Positions 27,593-35,292 of a stretch of 64,000 bases of DNA are shown piece by piece. Position 1 is the first letter of the stretch. The number at the start of each line of letters is the position of its first letter. The notes below the pieces were generated by a model, which worked only from the letters and a program-made list of their open reading frames with translations, had not been told where the DNA came from and did no database searches. The position numbers and the translations under genes were made by a program. Source of the stretch: Pleomorphomonas sp. PLEO (GTDB lineage: Bacteria; Pseudomonadota; Alphaproteobacteria; Rhizobiales; Pleomorphomonadaceae); assembly GCF_041320595.1 (NCBI RefSeq), contig NZ_CP166625.1, positions 5,268,001 to 5,332,000 on the forward strand. Direction: 5' to 3'.

Positions 27593-28717
27593 ATGTCAAA
27601 GCTGGTTTCCCGCTTTCTCGTTCTGGTCACCCTATGCTTTCTGGCTGCCTGCGCCGACCGACCGGGACCCGAATTTCTCCACTCTCCCGCCACAACCGCT
27701 CCAGGCACCCGCACAGTCACCATTTACGTGGCCACGACGCGGGAGCGCGATCCAAATGACAGCCGCGCGTTTACTTCAGGACGTGCGGACAAGGTCACTT
27801 ACGCCGAATACACGATCTCAATCCCACCGTCTCACAAGCCCGGCAACATCGAATGGCCGACGCGTCTTGTGGACCCGGCAAAGGACTTCGCCGTTACCAA
27901 CTATCGCGAACTGGAACCGACGGATTTCGCTCGGGAGGTCGCGAAACCACACAACGGCGCCCCACCCGACATTGGCGTGTTCGTGCATGGCTTCAACAAT
28001 AATTTCCAGGAATCTCTGTTCCGTATGGCGCAGATGACGGCCGATGCGAATGTCGAGGGAGGATCGTCGGTCCTGTTCGCTTGGCCGTCGGAAGGGCAAG
28101 TAACGGGCTACGTTTCGGACAAGGATGCCGTCACCTATTCGCGAGACCAGCTTGCCGAACTGCTGACGATGCTGGCTAAAATGAAAACCCGTGGCGATAT
28201 CACCGTGATCGGCCATAGCATGGGCGGATGGCTGACAACCGAAGCCGTCCGGCAACTCCGTCTGACAGGAAAGAACGGCGTTGTTGCTCGATTGAACGTC
28301 ATACTGGCAGCGCCCGACATCGATGTTGATGTCTTCAAGGCCCAGATGGAGGTCATCGGCCCACTGTCTCCGCCTATGACGATCCTCGTTTCATCGGACG
28401 ATCTTGCGTTGAGAGCCTCGGAGTTTCTGACCGGCGAGCGGGCACGCATCGGCAAGCTCGACGTCAACGACCCCCGTGTCGAAGAGGCGACAAAAAAGGC
28501 CGGCGTCATGGTGGTCGACATTTCCAGTCTCGACGCGCCCGACGAGCTCAAACACGGCCGTTTTGCCGAGCTCGCGACGCTATATCCGAAGCTCGCAAAA
28601 CTGAACCAGTCGAAGGTCAGCTTGCGGCAGACCGGCGCCTTCGTGCTCAACGCCGTCGGAGCGACCCTGTCGAGCCCGTTCGTCCTGGCCGGAAAGGTGG
28701 TTGGCGCCGGACAGTGA
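27593..28717 (+). CDS. Alpha/beta-hydrolase lipoprotein (DUF900 type)
   Basis: A 374-aa protein with a lipoprotein signal (LVLVTLCFLAAC, lipobox Cys at about residue 20) and a DUF900-type esterase/lipase fold: VTIYVATTRERDP, VFVHGFNNNFQESLFR, nucleophile elbow GHSMGG. Anchored in the periplasmic face of a membrane; substrate unknown. The ATG at 27593 is chosen because the signal peptide starts there. Monocistronic; convergent with draG. Confidence 0.88.
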   Translation: MSKLVSRFLVLVTLCFLAACADRPGPEFLHSPATTAPGTRTVTIYVATTRERDPNDSRAFTSGRADKVTYAEYTISIPPSHKPGNIEWPTRLVDPAKDFAVTNYRELEPTDFAREVAKPHNGAPPDIGVFVHGFNNNFQESLFRMAQMTADANVEGGSSVLFAWPSEGQVTGYVSDKDAVTYSRDQLAELLTMLAKMKTRGDITVIGHSMGGWLTTEAVRQLRLTGKNGVVARLNVILAAPDIDVDVFKAQMEVIGPLSPPMTILVSSDDLALRASEFLTGERARIGKLDVNDPRVEEATKKAGVMVVDISSLDAPDELKHGRFAELATLYPKLAKLNQSKVSLRQTGAFVLNAVGATLSSPFVLAGKVVGAGQ

Positions 28718-28811
28718 CGAGACGGCTGAGAGGCAAAGAAGCGTTTGGGTTGATGCCGTTTGTTTGGAGATCTTGGCCCCGGCCGGTTGGCGGCTTCGGC
28801 GGATCGGTCAC

Positions 28812-29693
28812 TCAGCGATCGGCAAGAGCAAGCAGGGCAGGCATCAGCGTCTGGATCGCGGCGACGGCGTCGCGATCGAGCGCTTTCAGCCAGCGCCTGG
28901 GAATTGCTTCGATGCCGTAGGTTGCGCCAGCGAGCGCACCGACGATGGCACCCGTCGTATCGGCATCGCCACCATGGTTGACGGTGCGGATCAGGCAGTC
29001 TTCAAAGGATGTCGTAGCAAAATAGCCATCGAAGGCGGTTTGAAGCGTGTCGACCACATAGGCCGACGACATCCCCCTGTAGGGAACAAACCGAAAGGTC
29101 GGGTAGCGACCGACGAGGCCATCGGCGAGCCGCGCCGCCGCTGCGCGCCCTCCTCCGGCAATCAGCATGGCGAGCATGCCGGCAAGCGTATCGCAGGCCG
29201 CATCCGATAGCGGATGGTTGTGGGTGACGCGGCCCTGCTCCACCGCCCAGCGTCGGGCGCGCGCCGGATCGCTGTAGCTGGCGATTGCCGCCGGCAGAAC
29301 GCGCATGACCGCGCCGTTGCCGGCGTCGCCCTCATTGGGCGGACCGGTGACGATGCCGCGCTGGATATAGCGGCGGATGCCACGCCGGCAGGTGTTACCG
29401 ACATCGGGCGGGCCCGACCTCAGCCAGGCGGCGAACTCCTCGCAGAGGTCGACGAGATCGAGTTCGCCCTTGCGAACGAGCGAGCGAGCAAGCGCCAGCG
29501 ACATCGCCGTGTCGTCCGTCACCGCGCCCGCCTTGAGGTGAAGCCAGCCGCCGCCGACAATATCGCGCAGCACGCCATGTTCGGCGGCGATCTCGCGTGA
29601 GGTCATGAATTCGACAGTGGCACCGAGCGCATCGCCAATGGCAAGCCCCACGAAGGCGGCAAGCGCCCGATCGGCAACCCCAGGGTCGGTCAT
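28812..29693 (-). CDS. draG: Dinitrogenase reductase activating glycohydrolase DraG
   Basis: A 293-aa ADP-ribosylhydrolase that removes ADP-ribose from the NifH arginine and so switches nitrogenase back on. Dimanganese-site motifs are all there: GDALGATVEFM, VTDDTAM, DAGNGAVMR, and HGGDADTTGAIVGALAG. The ATG at 29693 is chosen: it has GGAGG 5 bases upstream and gives the known length of Rhodospirillum DraG (about 294 aa); the in-frame ATG at 29762 would overlap draT by 23 bases. Last gene of the iscA-nifW-draT-draG run. Confidence 0.95.
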   Translation of the reverse strand: MTDPGVADRALAAFVGLAIGDALGATVEFMTSREIAAEHGVLRDIVGGGWLHLKAGAVTDDTAMSLALARSLVRKGELDLVDLCEEFAAWLRSGPPDVGNTCRRGIRRYIQRGIVTGPPNEGDAGNGAVMRVLPAAIASYSDPARARRWAVEQGRVTHNHPLSDAACDTLAGMLAMLIAGGGRAAAARLADGLVGRYPTFRFVPYRGMSSAYVVDTLQTAFDGYFATTSFEDCLIRTVNHGGDADTTGAIVGALAGATYGIEAIPRRWLKALDRDAVAAIQTLMPALLALADR

Positions 29694-29739
29694 GCCAACC
29701 TCCAGACGTCCGCTCGACAGACGGTGCGCGGAGGGTGCC

Positions 29740-30558
29740 TCATCGCGACACGCCGAGTTCATAGTCGCCGCCGATCACCAGGTACTCTCCCTCGCCCTTG
29801 AGCGGATGGGAGGTCATCAGCGTGTTGAAAAACAGGATTTTTTCACGCGGCACGCGCGCCGTCAGAATGACGTCGCCAAAGCAATCGGCAATCTCGCGCT
29901 CGGCCGTGAAGGAGGAAAGGCTGTTGAGTCGCATCACAATCCGACGCCGATCGATCCGCTGCCGGATAGCATGCTCGTTGAAGTCGTTGACGCCGCGATA
30001 AAGTGTCAGATGGGTTTCCGTCGGCGAGGCGAAGCGGACGAGCGCCCATTGGCAGAACTCGTAGAGCAGATCGAGCTGGGCCATGATCGAATTGTTATGG
30101 AAGCGGCTGGACATCTTCTCGGCGACATAGGTTGCCCAAGCAGCCGGTGCCTGCCGGACCAACCGCTCGCGATGAAACGTTGGGAAGATGCCGAAGCGGC
30201 TTTCCACCCAGCCCTTCAGCACCGCTCCCTCGGGGCTATTGCTGTCGTAGCCCCAGCCCTTGATCAGCCTCAGATAGGACGAGCGATAACGGCGTCGTTG
30301 CGTGGCGCTCCCCGGCTCGCGCTGCTCGCGATCGATGCCGAACATCGCCATCATGTAGGCGGCGAAGGCGTCTCCCGCCTCGGCAAGATCGGCGGCGAGC
30401 CCGAGCATCTCGAACAGGCCGCCGTTCATTTCCCGCACGCCGGAGATGTGAACGACCACCGGCCGGGCATTGAAGGCGACATCGGCGAGAAAGGGCGTCG
30501 ACAACCCGACAAGATTGGTCGAATGGCCGATCAGGTCGCTATCAGGCGCCCCACCCAT
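29740..30558 (-). CDS. draT: NAD-dinitrogenase-reductase ADP-ribosyltransferase DraT
   Basis: About 272 aa. It transfers ADP-ribose from NAD to the conserved Arg of NifH in response to ammonium or energy loss, shutting nitrogenase down. Recognised by the family N-terminus (IGHSTNLVGL...FLADVAFN), FGIDREQR, HLTLYRGVNDF and the C-terminal LVIGGDYELG. The start is uncertain: ATG 30558 is used, while a GTG at 30585 would add nine residues; neither has a convincing ribosome site. It lies between nifW and draG on the same strand, so the regulator pair is probably co-transcribed with nif accessory genes. Confidence 0.93.
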   Translation of the reverse strand: MGGAPDSDLIGHSTNLVGLSTPFLADVAFNARPVVVHISGVREMNGGLFEMLGLAADLAEAGDAFAAYMMAMFGIDREQREPGSATQRRRYRSSYLRLIKGWGYDSNSPEGAVLKGWVESRFGIFPTFHRERLVRQAPAAWATYVAEKMSSRFHNNSIMAQLDLLYEFCQWALVRFASPTETHLTLYRGVNDFNEHAIRQRIDRRRIVMRLNSLSSFTAEREIADCFGDVILTARVPREKILFFNTLMTSHPLKGEGEYLVIGGDYELGVSR

Positions 30559-30624
30559 CTCTTCGCTGATCGTTGCTCCAGCCACGATGGAGGTCGCTCC
30601 ACTATTCCAAGGTCTGCCGGAGAT

Positions 30625-31008
30625 TCAGCTGCCGTCGATCGGTCGCAGTGCATCGCCAAGCGCCACGAATGGCCGACGCGGCGGCGTGGCCGGGCGAGCG
30701 GGATCGCGATCCTTCAGCACCTTGAACAGTCGCTTTTCCAGCGGCGAAGCGCCGGCCAGCTCTTTATAGGCGCGCTCCAGCATGGAGCGGGCGCGTGCGG
30801 CGGCTATGCTGTCGGGCAGCCCCTCCAGATCGTCACCGGCGAGCATCTCGCCCATGCGCTTCATGACGTGCAGGCGACAAACCGCCAGGCGCTCCGGGTC
30901 GAAGCGGACGCCGAGGGCGTCGAAAAAATCCTCGGCTGTGGATAGATGCCTCATCCTCTCCAGGATGTCAGCGGTGTCGGGAATGGGGCGGTCGATCGGA
31001 CAGGACAT
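30625..31008 (-). CDS. nifW: Nitrogenase stabilising/protective protein NifW
   Basis: A 127-aa NifW: ILERMRHLSTAEDFFDALGV with RFDPERLAVCRLHVMKRMGE is the family core. NifW binds the MoFe protein and helps protect it from oxygen. The ATG at 31008 follows a GAGAGG site and starts 8 bases after the iscA stop. The C-terminal tail is Pro/Arg-rich. Confidence 0.92.
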   Translation of the reverse strand: MSCPIDRPIPDTADILERMRHLSTAEDFFDALGVRFDPERLAVCRLHVMKRMGEMLAGDDLEGLPDSIAAARARSMLERAYKELAGASPLEKRLFKVLKDRDPARPATPPRRPFVALGDALRPIDGS

Positions 31009-31016
31009 GGCACCTC

Positions 31017-31337
31017 TCAGCAGAAGGATTTGCCGCAAGAGCAGCGGGAGGCAGCGTTAGGATTATCGAAGACGAAGCCCGATTGCTCGATGCCATCGAC
31101 GAAGTCGACCACCAGGCCGCCGACATGCCGCTGGGTGAGTGCGTCGAGGTAGAGCCTGATACCATCCTGCTCCAGCACGAGATCTCCGGGGCGCTCGTCT
31201 CTCTCAAGGCCCATGCGATATTTCAAACCGGCGCAACCGCCGGCTTCAACGACGATACGCAGCCCCTCTGCCCGCTCGCCGGCCCCGGCGAGCGCGGTAC
31301 GAACAGCATCAGCGGCGCTTTCGGTAAGTTCGATCAT
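31017..31337 (-). CDS. iscA: A-type Fe-S carrier, IscA/HesB (nif-associated)
   Basis: A 106-aa A-type iron-sulfur carrier. Conserved cysteines: EAGGCAGLKYRM near residue 34 and the C-terminal CSCGKSF(C) (the usual form is CGCG). It hands Fe-S clusters to nif apo-proteins. Start taken at the ATG where the fold begins (MIELTESAADAV). A sigma-54-like element and a NifA site lie 50-120 bases upstream. It appears to head an operon with nifW, draT and draG. Confidence 0.93.
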   Translation of the reverse strand: MIELTESAADAVRTALAGAGERAEGLRIVVEAGGCAGLKYRMGLERDERPGDLVLEQDGIRLYLDALTQRHVGGLVVDFVDGIEQSGFVFDNPNAASRCSCGKSFC

Positions 31338-31385
31338 GGTCTCGTCCTTCGCGTTTCGGAAAACGAAGAGGTCCACATCCAAAGT

Positions 31386-31400
31386 GCATGAGGCATGCCA
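31386..31400 (-). promoter_or_regulatory. Sigma-54-type -24/-12 element before iscA
   Basis: TGGCAT-GCCTC-ATGC on the minus strand. The invariant GG and GC at the right spacing are present; the -12 box is ATGC rather than TTGC. The expected start of transcription is about 35-40 bases before the iscA ATG. Confidence 0.6.
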
Positions 31401-31440
31401 GCGACTAACCCATTGAAATGAAAAGGCGGGCACCCCGACA

Positions 31441-31456
31441 TGTCGGAAACCCGACA
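31441..31456. promoter_or_regulatory. NifA upstream activator site (iscA)
   Basis: TGTCGGAAACCCGACA: exact TGT-N10-ACA, 41 bases upstream of the -24 element at 31400, between nifQ and iscA. Closer to the promoter than usual. Confidence 0.75.
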
Positions 31457-31472
31457 TGTCCTACGTTTCGGC

Positions 31473-32102
31473 TCAGGCGGCCTCCTCGATGCGCCGACGC
31501 AGATCGGCGAGGCGACTGAGGCCATCCTCGGCGCCGAAGCAATCAGTGAAGTCGGAGCAGACCGCGCAAGACGGCGCCGCGCACAGCGAGAAGCCCTCAG
31601 CCTCGCAGAGCACGCGGTAGAAATATTTCTTCCAGCGCATGTTGTGGGTATTGCCGGCGTGCAGCGTGCGGAAATGGCGGGCGAGCAGACGATTGAGCTC
31701 GCCGCGATCGTTCAGACCGAGATCCTGCCAGAGGTGGTCGGGCCGCATCGCCCGGCGGGCAATCAAGACGGCGAGCCATGCTGAGACGGGTTCTGGACCG
31801 GAGCGATGCGCCAACAGGAGATCGGCGAGGAGCATTTCCTCTTCCAAAGGGGCGCTCGGGGCGAGGCCATCGAGACCGACGGAGGCATAGCGGGGGAAGC
31901 GGCGGCTAATGAGCCTGCTGATTTCGGTAGGCGAGAGGCCAAGACCATCGGCACAGCGGACGCCCGGCGCTTCCGCTTCGGTCAGCGCCGAAGCGAGGAT
32001 CGCAGCCAGCACGTGGCTGTCGAAAGCCTCCGCCTCATCCCGTGCTGGGAGGGCCGCGGCACGAAGCGTGGCATAGTGGTGGGCAAAGGTCGACGCCAGC
32101 AT
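31473..32102 (-). CDS. nifQ: Molybdenum donor protein NifQ
   Basis: A 209-aa NifQ, which supplies a Mo-Fe-S precursor for FeMo-cofactor assembly on NifE/NifN. The signature C-x4-C-x2-C-x5-C is present as CAAPSCAVCSDFTDC; MRWKKYFYR precedes it, as in other NifQ. The start has an ideal AAGGAGGTGACAC leader before ATG 32102. Gene neighbours modD and mop also handle molybdenum. Confidence 0.94.
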   Translation of the reverse strand: MLASTFAHHYATLRAAALPARDEAEAFDSHVLAAILASALTEAEAPGVRCADGLGLSPTEISRLISRRFPRYASVGLDGLAPSAPLEEEMLLADLLLAHRSGPEPVSAWLAVLIARRAMRPDHLWQDLGLNDRGELNRLLARHFRTLHAGNTHNMRWKKYFYRVLCEAEGFSLCAAPSCAVCSDFTDCFGAEDGLSRLADLRRRIEEAA

Positions 32103-32121
32103 GTGTCACCTCCTTCAACTC

Positions 32122-32137
32122 TGTCAGAAACCCGACA
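32122..32137. promoter_or_regulatory. NifA site in the nifQ leader
   Basis: TGTCAGAAACCCGACA: exact TGT-N10-ACA, only 20 bases upstream of the nifQ ATG and downstream of the sigma-54-like element at 32187. The position is unusual for an upstream activator site. Confidence 0.65.
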
Positions 32138-32186
32138 AGGCGAAAGCTGCCCTGCCTGATTTCCGGGGTCGTTGAAGAAAGACAGC

Positions 32187-32201
32187 GCAAGGGCCGTGCC
32201 G
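32187..32201 (-). promoter_or_regulatory. Sigma-54-type element before nifQ
   Basis: CGGCAC-GGCCC-TTGC on the minus strand. It differs from the TGGCAC-N5-TTGC consensus only in the first base and keeps the GG/GC pair. It lies just after the modD stop, about 85 bases before nifQ. Confidence 0.55.
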
Positions 32202-32204
32202 AGA

Positions 32205-33023
32205 TCAGTCGGCAAAGAAGCGGACGGCGACGTCGCGCGGGCGAGCGGTGTAGGGCCAGGAGGTGACGAGAAGATCGGCACCGGCTGCGACATAGGCCGG
32301 GGCATTGGTTGGATCGATGCCGCCGGCGGCAGCAAGACGGGCGCGTTTGCCCTTTGCCGGCAGGCGGCTGACCAATTCGGCAAGCGCCTCGGGTGTGAAT
32401 TTCTCAAGCTGCACCACGTCGAAGCCAGCGATAGCAGCCTCAGCCGCCTCGTCAATAGTACTCACTTCGATGTTAAGCGCCTTCTCGGGCTGGGTCCGCC
32501 TAAGCCGGGCGGCAGTCTCTGAAAGGCTTTCACCAGCCAAAAACAAGCGGTGCTCAGGAAACACCAAGATGGTCTCCGACAAACCGTGGCGATGCAGGAT
32601 GCCCCCACCAGCTCGGACGGCGAGCTGCGACAGGGCGCGGGCGCCTGGTACCGTTTTGCGTGTTGTGGCGACCGGAACAGGAGCTGCAGCGTCAACAACG
32701 GCGCGGGTGGCGGAGGCAATGCCCGAGAGGATTTCAAGAAGCGTCTGCGCCGCTTTCCACGCGCGGTGCAGATCGGCGGCCGACCCGCATGCGTCCAGGA
32801 TCGGGGCTCCGGCGGAAAGCCGATCTCCATCGTGGGCATAACGGACAACGGTAAGGCCATCCACCATTTTCAGTGCGACCTCGACGCCGGCAAGCACCAT
32901 GTCATAGCGCGCCGCGAAGGTCATGCGACCGCGACGATCGCCGATACCAAGAGCATCGGTGGTGAGGTCGCCGGCCGGTACATCCTCCGCCAACAGGCGA
33001 TCGATGTCGGCGCGCGAAATCAC
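32205..33023 (-). CDS. modD: ModD, molybdenum-associated NadC-like protein
   Basis: A 272-aa homologue of quinolinate phosphoribosyltransferase of the ModD type, found in molybdenum-uptake clusters. Family features: AEDVPAGDLTTDAL, LSGIASATRAVVDAA, ATTRKTVPGARALSQLAV, GGGILHRHGLSE, and IEVSTIDEAAEAA. Its exact reaction in Mo metabolism is not established. The ATG overlaps the mop stop (ATGA), so the two are coupled. Confidence 0.9.
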   Translation of the reverse strand: MISRADIDRLLAEDVPAGDLTTDALGIGDRRGRMTFAARYDMVLAGVEVALKMVDGLTVVRYAHDGDRLSAGAPILDACGSAADLHRAWKAAQTLLEILSGIASATRAVVDAAAPVPVATTRKTVPGARALSQLAVRAGGGILHRHGLSETILVFPEHRLFLAGESLSETAARLRRTQPEKALNIEVSTIDEAAEAAIAGFDVVQLEKFTPEALAELVSRLPAKGKRARLAAAGGIDPTNAPAYVAAGADLLVTSWPYTARPRDVAVRFFAD

Positions 33024-33232
33024 AGTTCTATTCCGATCATTACGTCGGACGCCTTGATGATGGCGGCGGCTTCCAGACCGACCATCAGCCCCAGATCGTC
33101 GGCTGCCTCATTGGTGATCGAGGCGGTGACGACCATGCCCTCAACGATCTCGACCTTGACGTGAGTGGTGGTGGCGCCCCTGGTAAGGGCCACCACCTTG
33201 CCTTTCAGGATGTTACGCGCCGAAAGCCGCAT
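33020..33232 (-). CDS. mop: Molbindin-type molybdate-binding protein Mop
   Basis: A 70-aa single TOBE/Mop domain (MRLSARNILKGKVVAL, VVTASITNEAADDLGL, AAAIIKASDVMIGI). Such proteins oligomerise in the cytoplasm and store or buffer molybdate. A GGAG site precedes the ATG. It is the first gene after the Mo-box-like palindrome at 33265. Confidence 0.95.
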   Translation of the reverse strand: MRLSARNILKGKVVALTRGATTTHVKVEIVEGMVVTASITNEAADDLGLMVGLEAAAIIKASDVMIGIEL

Positions 33233-33264
33233 GGCCGTCTCCGTGGTCTCGTGAAACCTTGTTT

Positions 33265-33288
33265 CGTTATATAGCTACGATAATAACG
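33265..33288. promoter_or_regulatory. Mo-box-like palindrome (candidate ModE/MopAB site)
   Basis: CGTTATATA-N6-ATAATAACG in the 125-base divergent gap between mop and the DUF2478 gene. The left half matches the TCGTTATATA half-site of known Mo-boxes exactly; the right half differs at two positions. A molybdate-responsive ModE-type regulator would be expected to bind. Confidence 0.7.
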
Positions 33289-33357
33289 TTCAAGGCAATT
33301 GGCCCGCCCCTTGCGAGGCGCACCCCGTTGCAGCCCGCATCCGACAGGGAGCCCCTG

Positions 33358-33963
33358 ATGACCCGCCGCCTGCTCGACCGCTTTCCCGCCCTCGACCCCG
33401 CCAGCATCAATGCTTCCGAACTCGCGGCGATCGTTTTCGAGGAAGGAGCCTCGGTCGATCATCTCATCGCCTTTTTCGCCGACGAGCTTCAAACGGCGGG
33501 GCGGCAGGTCGGAGGCATTCTCCACTTACCCGACGATGAGGAGCCCCCAAGCAGAGACACGACTGTGGTCGATCTCGTTGCCGGCGATCACTGGCTGGAA
33601 TCGCGAGCAACGATCGACCCGGTCGGACTTGCCGTGACGACACGGCGCATTCTCTCGGCCATTGAGGCCCGCGCCGATCTTGCTGTCATACCCCGCTTCG
33701 GCGTAGCCGAAATCGCTGGCGGCGGCTATGCCGACGCCTTCGGCACGCTTGCCGCCTTCGGCCTTCCTGTCCTGACGGCGGTCCGGCGGGAGGACGTAGA
33801 AGCTTGGCTGCGGTTCACTGGCGGGATCGGCACGCTGCTCGCCTGCCGCCTGCGCGTGGTGCGCGGCTGGTGGCAGGAGACCGATGACCGGCGGCAGAAG
33901 ATACTCGCCCGCGCGGCAGCGGAAAGCGGCAATGTCGTGCCGCTCTTGCCGACTTTCGGATGA
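33358..33963 (+). CDS. DUF2478-family protein in the molybdenum gene set
   Basis: A 201-aa protein whose opening (AAIVFEEGASVDHLIAFFAD, AGRQVGGIL) matches the DUF2478 family, often found beside Mo-enzyme or Mo-transport genes. The biochemical role is unknown. The ATG at 33358 follows CAGGGAG. It is the only plus-strand gene inside the nif island and is divergent from mop-modD across the Mo-box-like site, pointing to shared control by molybdate. Converges with fdxB 18 bases away. Confidence 0.82.
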   Translation: MTRRLLDRFPALDPASINASELAAIVFEEGASVDHLIAFFADELQTAGRQVGGILHLPDDEEPPSRDTTVVDLVAGDHWLESRATIDPVGLAVTTRRILSAIEARADLAVIPRFGVAEIAGGGYADAFGTLAAFGLPVLTAVRREDVEAWLRFTGGIGTLLACRLRVVRGWWQETDDRRQKILARAAAESGNVVPLLPTFG

Positions 33964-33981
33964 AGGAAAGCACTGACCGCG

Positions 33982-34299
33982 TTATGCCGCCAGCTTGTCG
34001 GGCGCGACATGGCTCTGGCAGTTCTTCGGGCAGACGCGGGCGCAGGCGTTGCAGCCGATGCAGGCGCCGTCGTTGTCAGCGACCATGATCTTGCGATTGA
34101 GCTCGCCATCGAAATCGTCGTCGTCGTCCTCGACCACCTTGCCAAGGATTTCGCCGTCCTCATCGACGCCGTAGAGGTGCATGACGTCGCGATCGCAGAC
34201 CTTGAAGCAGCGGGCGCAGCCGATGCACGCGTCGCCATTGATCGAGACGAGAAACAGCGGCGTCCAGGGACTGCCGTCGCGGGTGGTGTAGTCGGCCAT
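33982..34299 (-). CDS. fdxB: Nif-specific 4Fe-4S ferredoxin III
   Basis: A 105-aa two-cluster ferredoxin of the nif-specific III type. Cluster motifs are CIGCARCFKVCDRD and CIGCNACARVCPKNC, separated by an acidic insert (VVEDDDDDFDGEL) typical of the family. Start at the ATG giving MADYTTRDGSPWTPLFL; an upstream in-frame ATG adds 17 residues lacking family likeness. Last gene of the nifE operon; a probable electron carrier for cofactor assembly or nitrogenase. Confidence 0.93.
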   Translation of the reverse strand: MADYTTRDGSPWTPLFLVSINGDACIGCARCFKVCDRDVMHLYGVDEDGEILGKVVEDDDDDFDGELNRKIMVADNDGACIGCNACARVCPKNCQSHVAPDKLAA

Positions 34300-34336
34300 C
34301 AATATCTCCAGCTCGCATGGTTCGGGGTCGATAGCG

Positions 34337-34801
34337 TCAGAGGTCTGCAACCTCGGGGAAACGGCCGATCATGGCGGTGGCCTCGTCGACCATCTTGCCG
34401 CCGGCGGTGGCCAGCGCCGCGAAATCATCGAAGCCGAAGCGATGGACGTCGCGCAGCGTCTTGGAGATCACCACCAGGCGACCGGCGGTGAGCAGCACGC
34501 GACCGAAGCCCTCGTGATTGAGTTTCAGGATCGGCGAGGCAACTCGGCCGGTTGCCTGTTCGACCGCGAGACCGACGGCACCATAGAAGGCCTCGACACG
34601 GTCGATGATGTCGGGATCAGGGTCGTCGATGATCGGCCGCGCCCGTCTTTCCTCGCGGCTGACCACGAACTCGGCCAGTACTTCGGCGTCGGACTTGCGT
34701 TCCCAGACACCGTGACTGTCGGCGGCGCGGACGAGGCTGGCCAGCATCTTCACGAAGGGATGGTCGGTGGCGGCAGGCGCTGCGGCGGCTATGTCACTCA
34801 T
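34337..34801 (-). CDS. NifX-associated DUF269 protein
   Basis: A 154-aa member of the NifX-associated family (DUF269), nearly always next to nif[58 protein letters not shown]. The function is unsettled; involvement in FeMo-cofactor handling is usually inferred from context. Start-stop overlap (ATGA) with nifX. Confidence 0.93.
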   Translation of the reverse strand: MSDIAAAAPAATDHPFVKMLASLVRAADSHGVWERKSDAEVLAEFVVSREERRARPIIDDPDPDIIDRVEAFYGAVGLAVEQATGRVASPILKLNHEGFGRVLLTAGRLVVISKTLRDVHRFGFDDFAALATAGGKMVDEATAMIGRFPEVADL

Positions 34802-35292
34802 GCTCCGTCATCCTCGAAATCGGGTCTGGGGGCGCCGACACCGGCTGCCTCAAGCACCTTGCGCAGCCAGGGGGGCGGGCTGCCGGTCAGCATGGCGCGC
34901 ACCTTTTCCAGCACATCCTCGATGGTTGCCGGCTGCGCCTTGATCGGATGGATGCGGCTCGCCACCGCCTTGGCAGCGGCCGGACCACCGATGGCCAGGC
35001 AGAACAGCAGGTGGCATCCGGCGAGCGCGTCCACCTTCGGCGTGATGCGATCGTCGCCTTCGGCGCGGTGCGTGCCGTCGCCTTCGGTGTTGCCCTCGAA
35101 CTCGACGGCCTCGACGAAGCTCCAGCCGGAGGGTGTCACGTCATAGACGGCAAACTTGGGCGCCGAGCCGAAGTGGGCGTTGAGCCCCTTGAGATCGTTG
35201 GAAGCAATGGCGACGCGCACCGCGCCGAGCGGCGGGGTGGCGTCGTGCGCCGCGTCAGTGTCGACGAGGCTCAGGCGACGGACGGCTGTCAT
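34798..35292 (-). CDS. nifX: FeMo-cofactor carrier NifX
   Basis: A 164-aa NifX that binds cofactor precursors on their way from NifB to NifEN. NifX-domain features: [47 protein letters not shown]. The ATG at 35292 lies inside the last codons of nifN (38-base overlap in another frame), so translation is coupled. Confidence 0.93.
   Translation of the reverse strand: MTAVRRLSLVDTDAAHDATPPLGAVRVAIASNDLKGLNAHFGSAPKFAVYDVTPSGWSFVEAVEFEGNTEGDGTHRAEGDDRITPKVDALAGCHLLFCLAIGGPAAAKAVASRIHPIKAQPATIEDVLEKVRAMLTGSPPPWLRKVLEAAGVGAPRPDFEDDGA

Noticed and set aside
29605-30945. 446-codon plus-strand frame across draG, draT and nifW
   Set aside because: It spans three genes recognised on the other strand, so it cannot be the coding frame.
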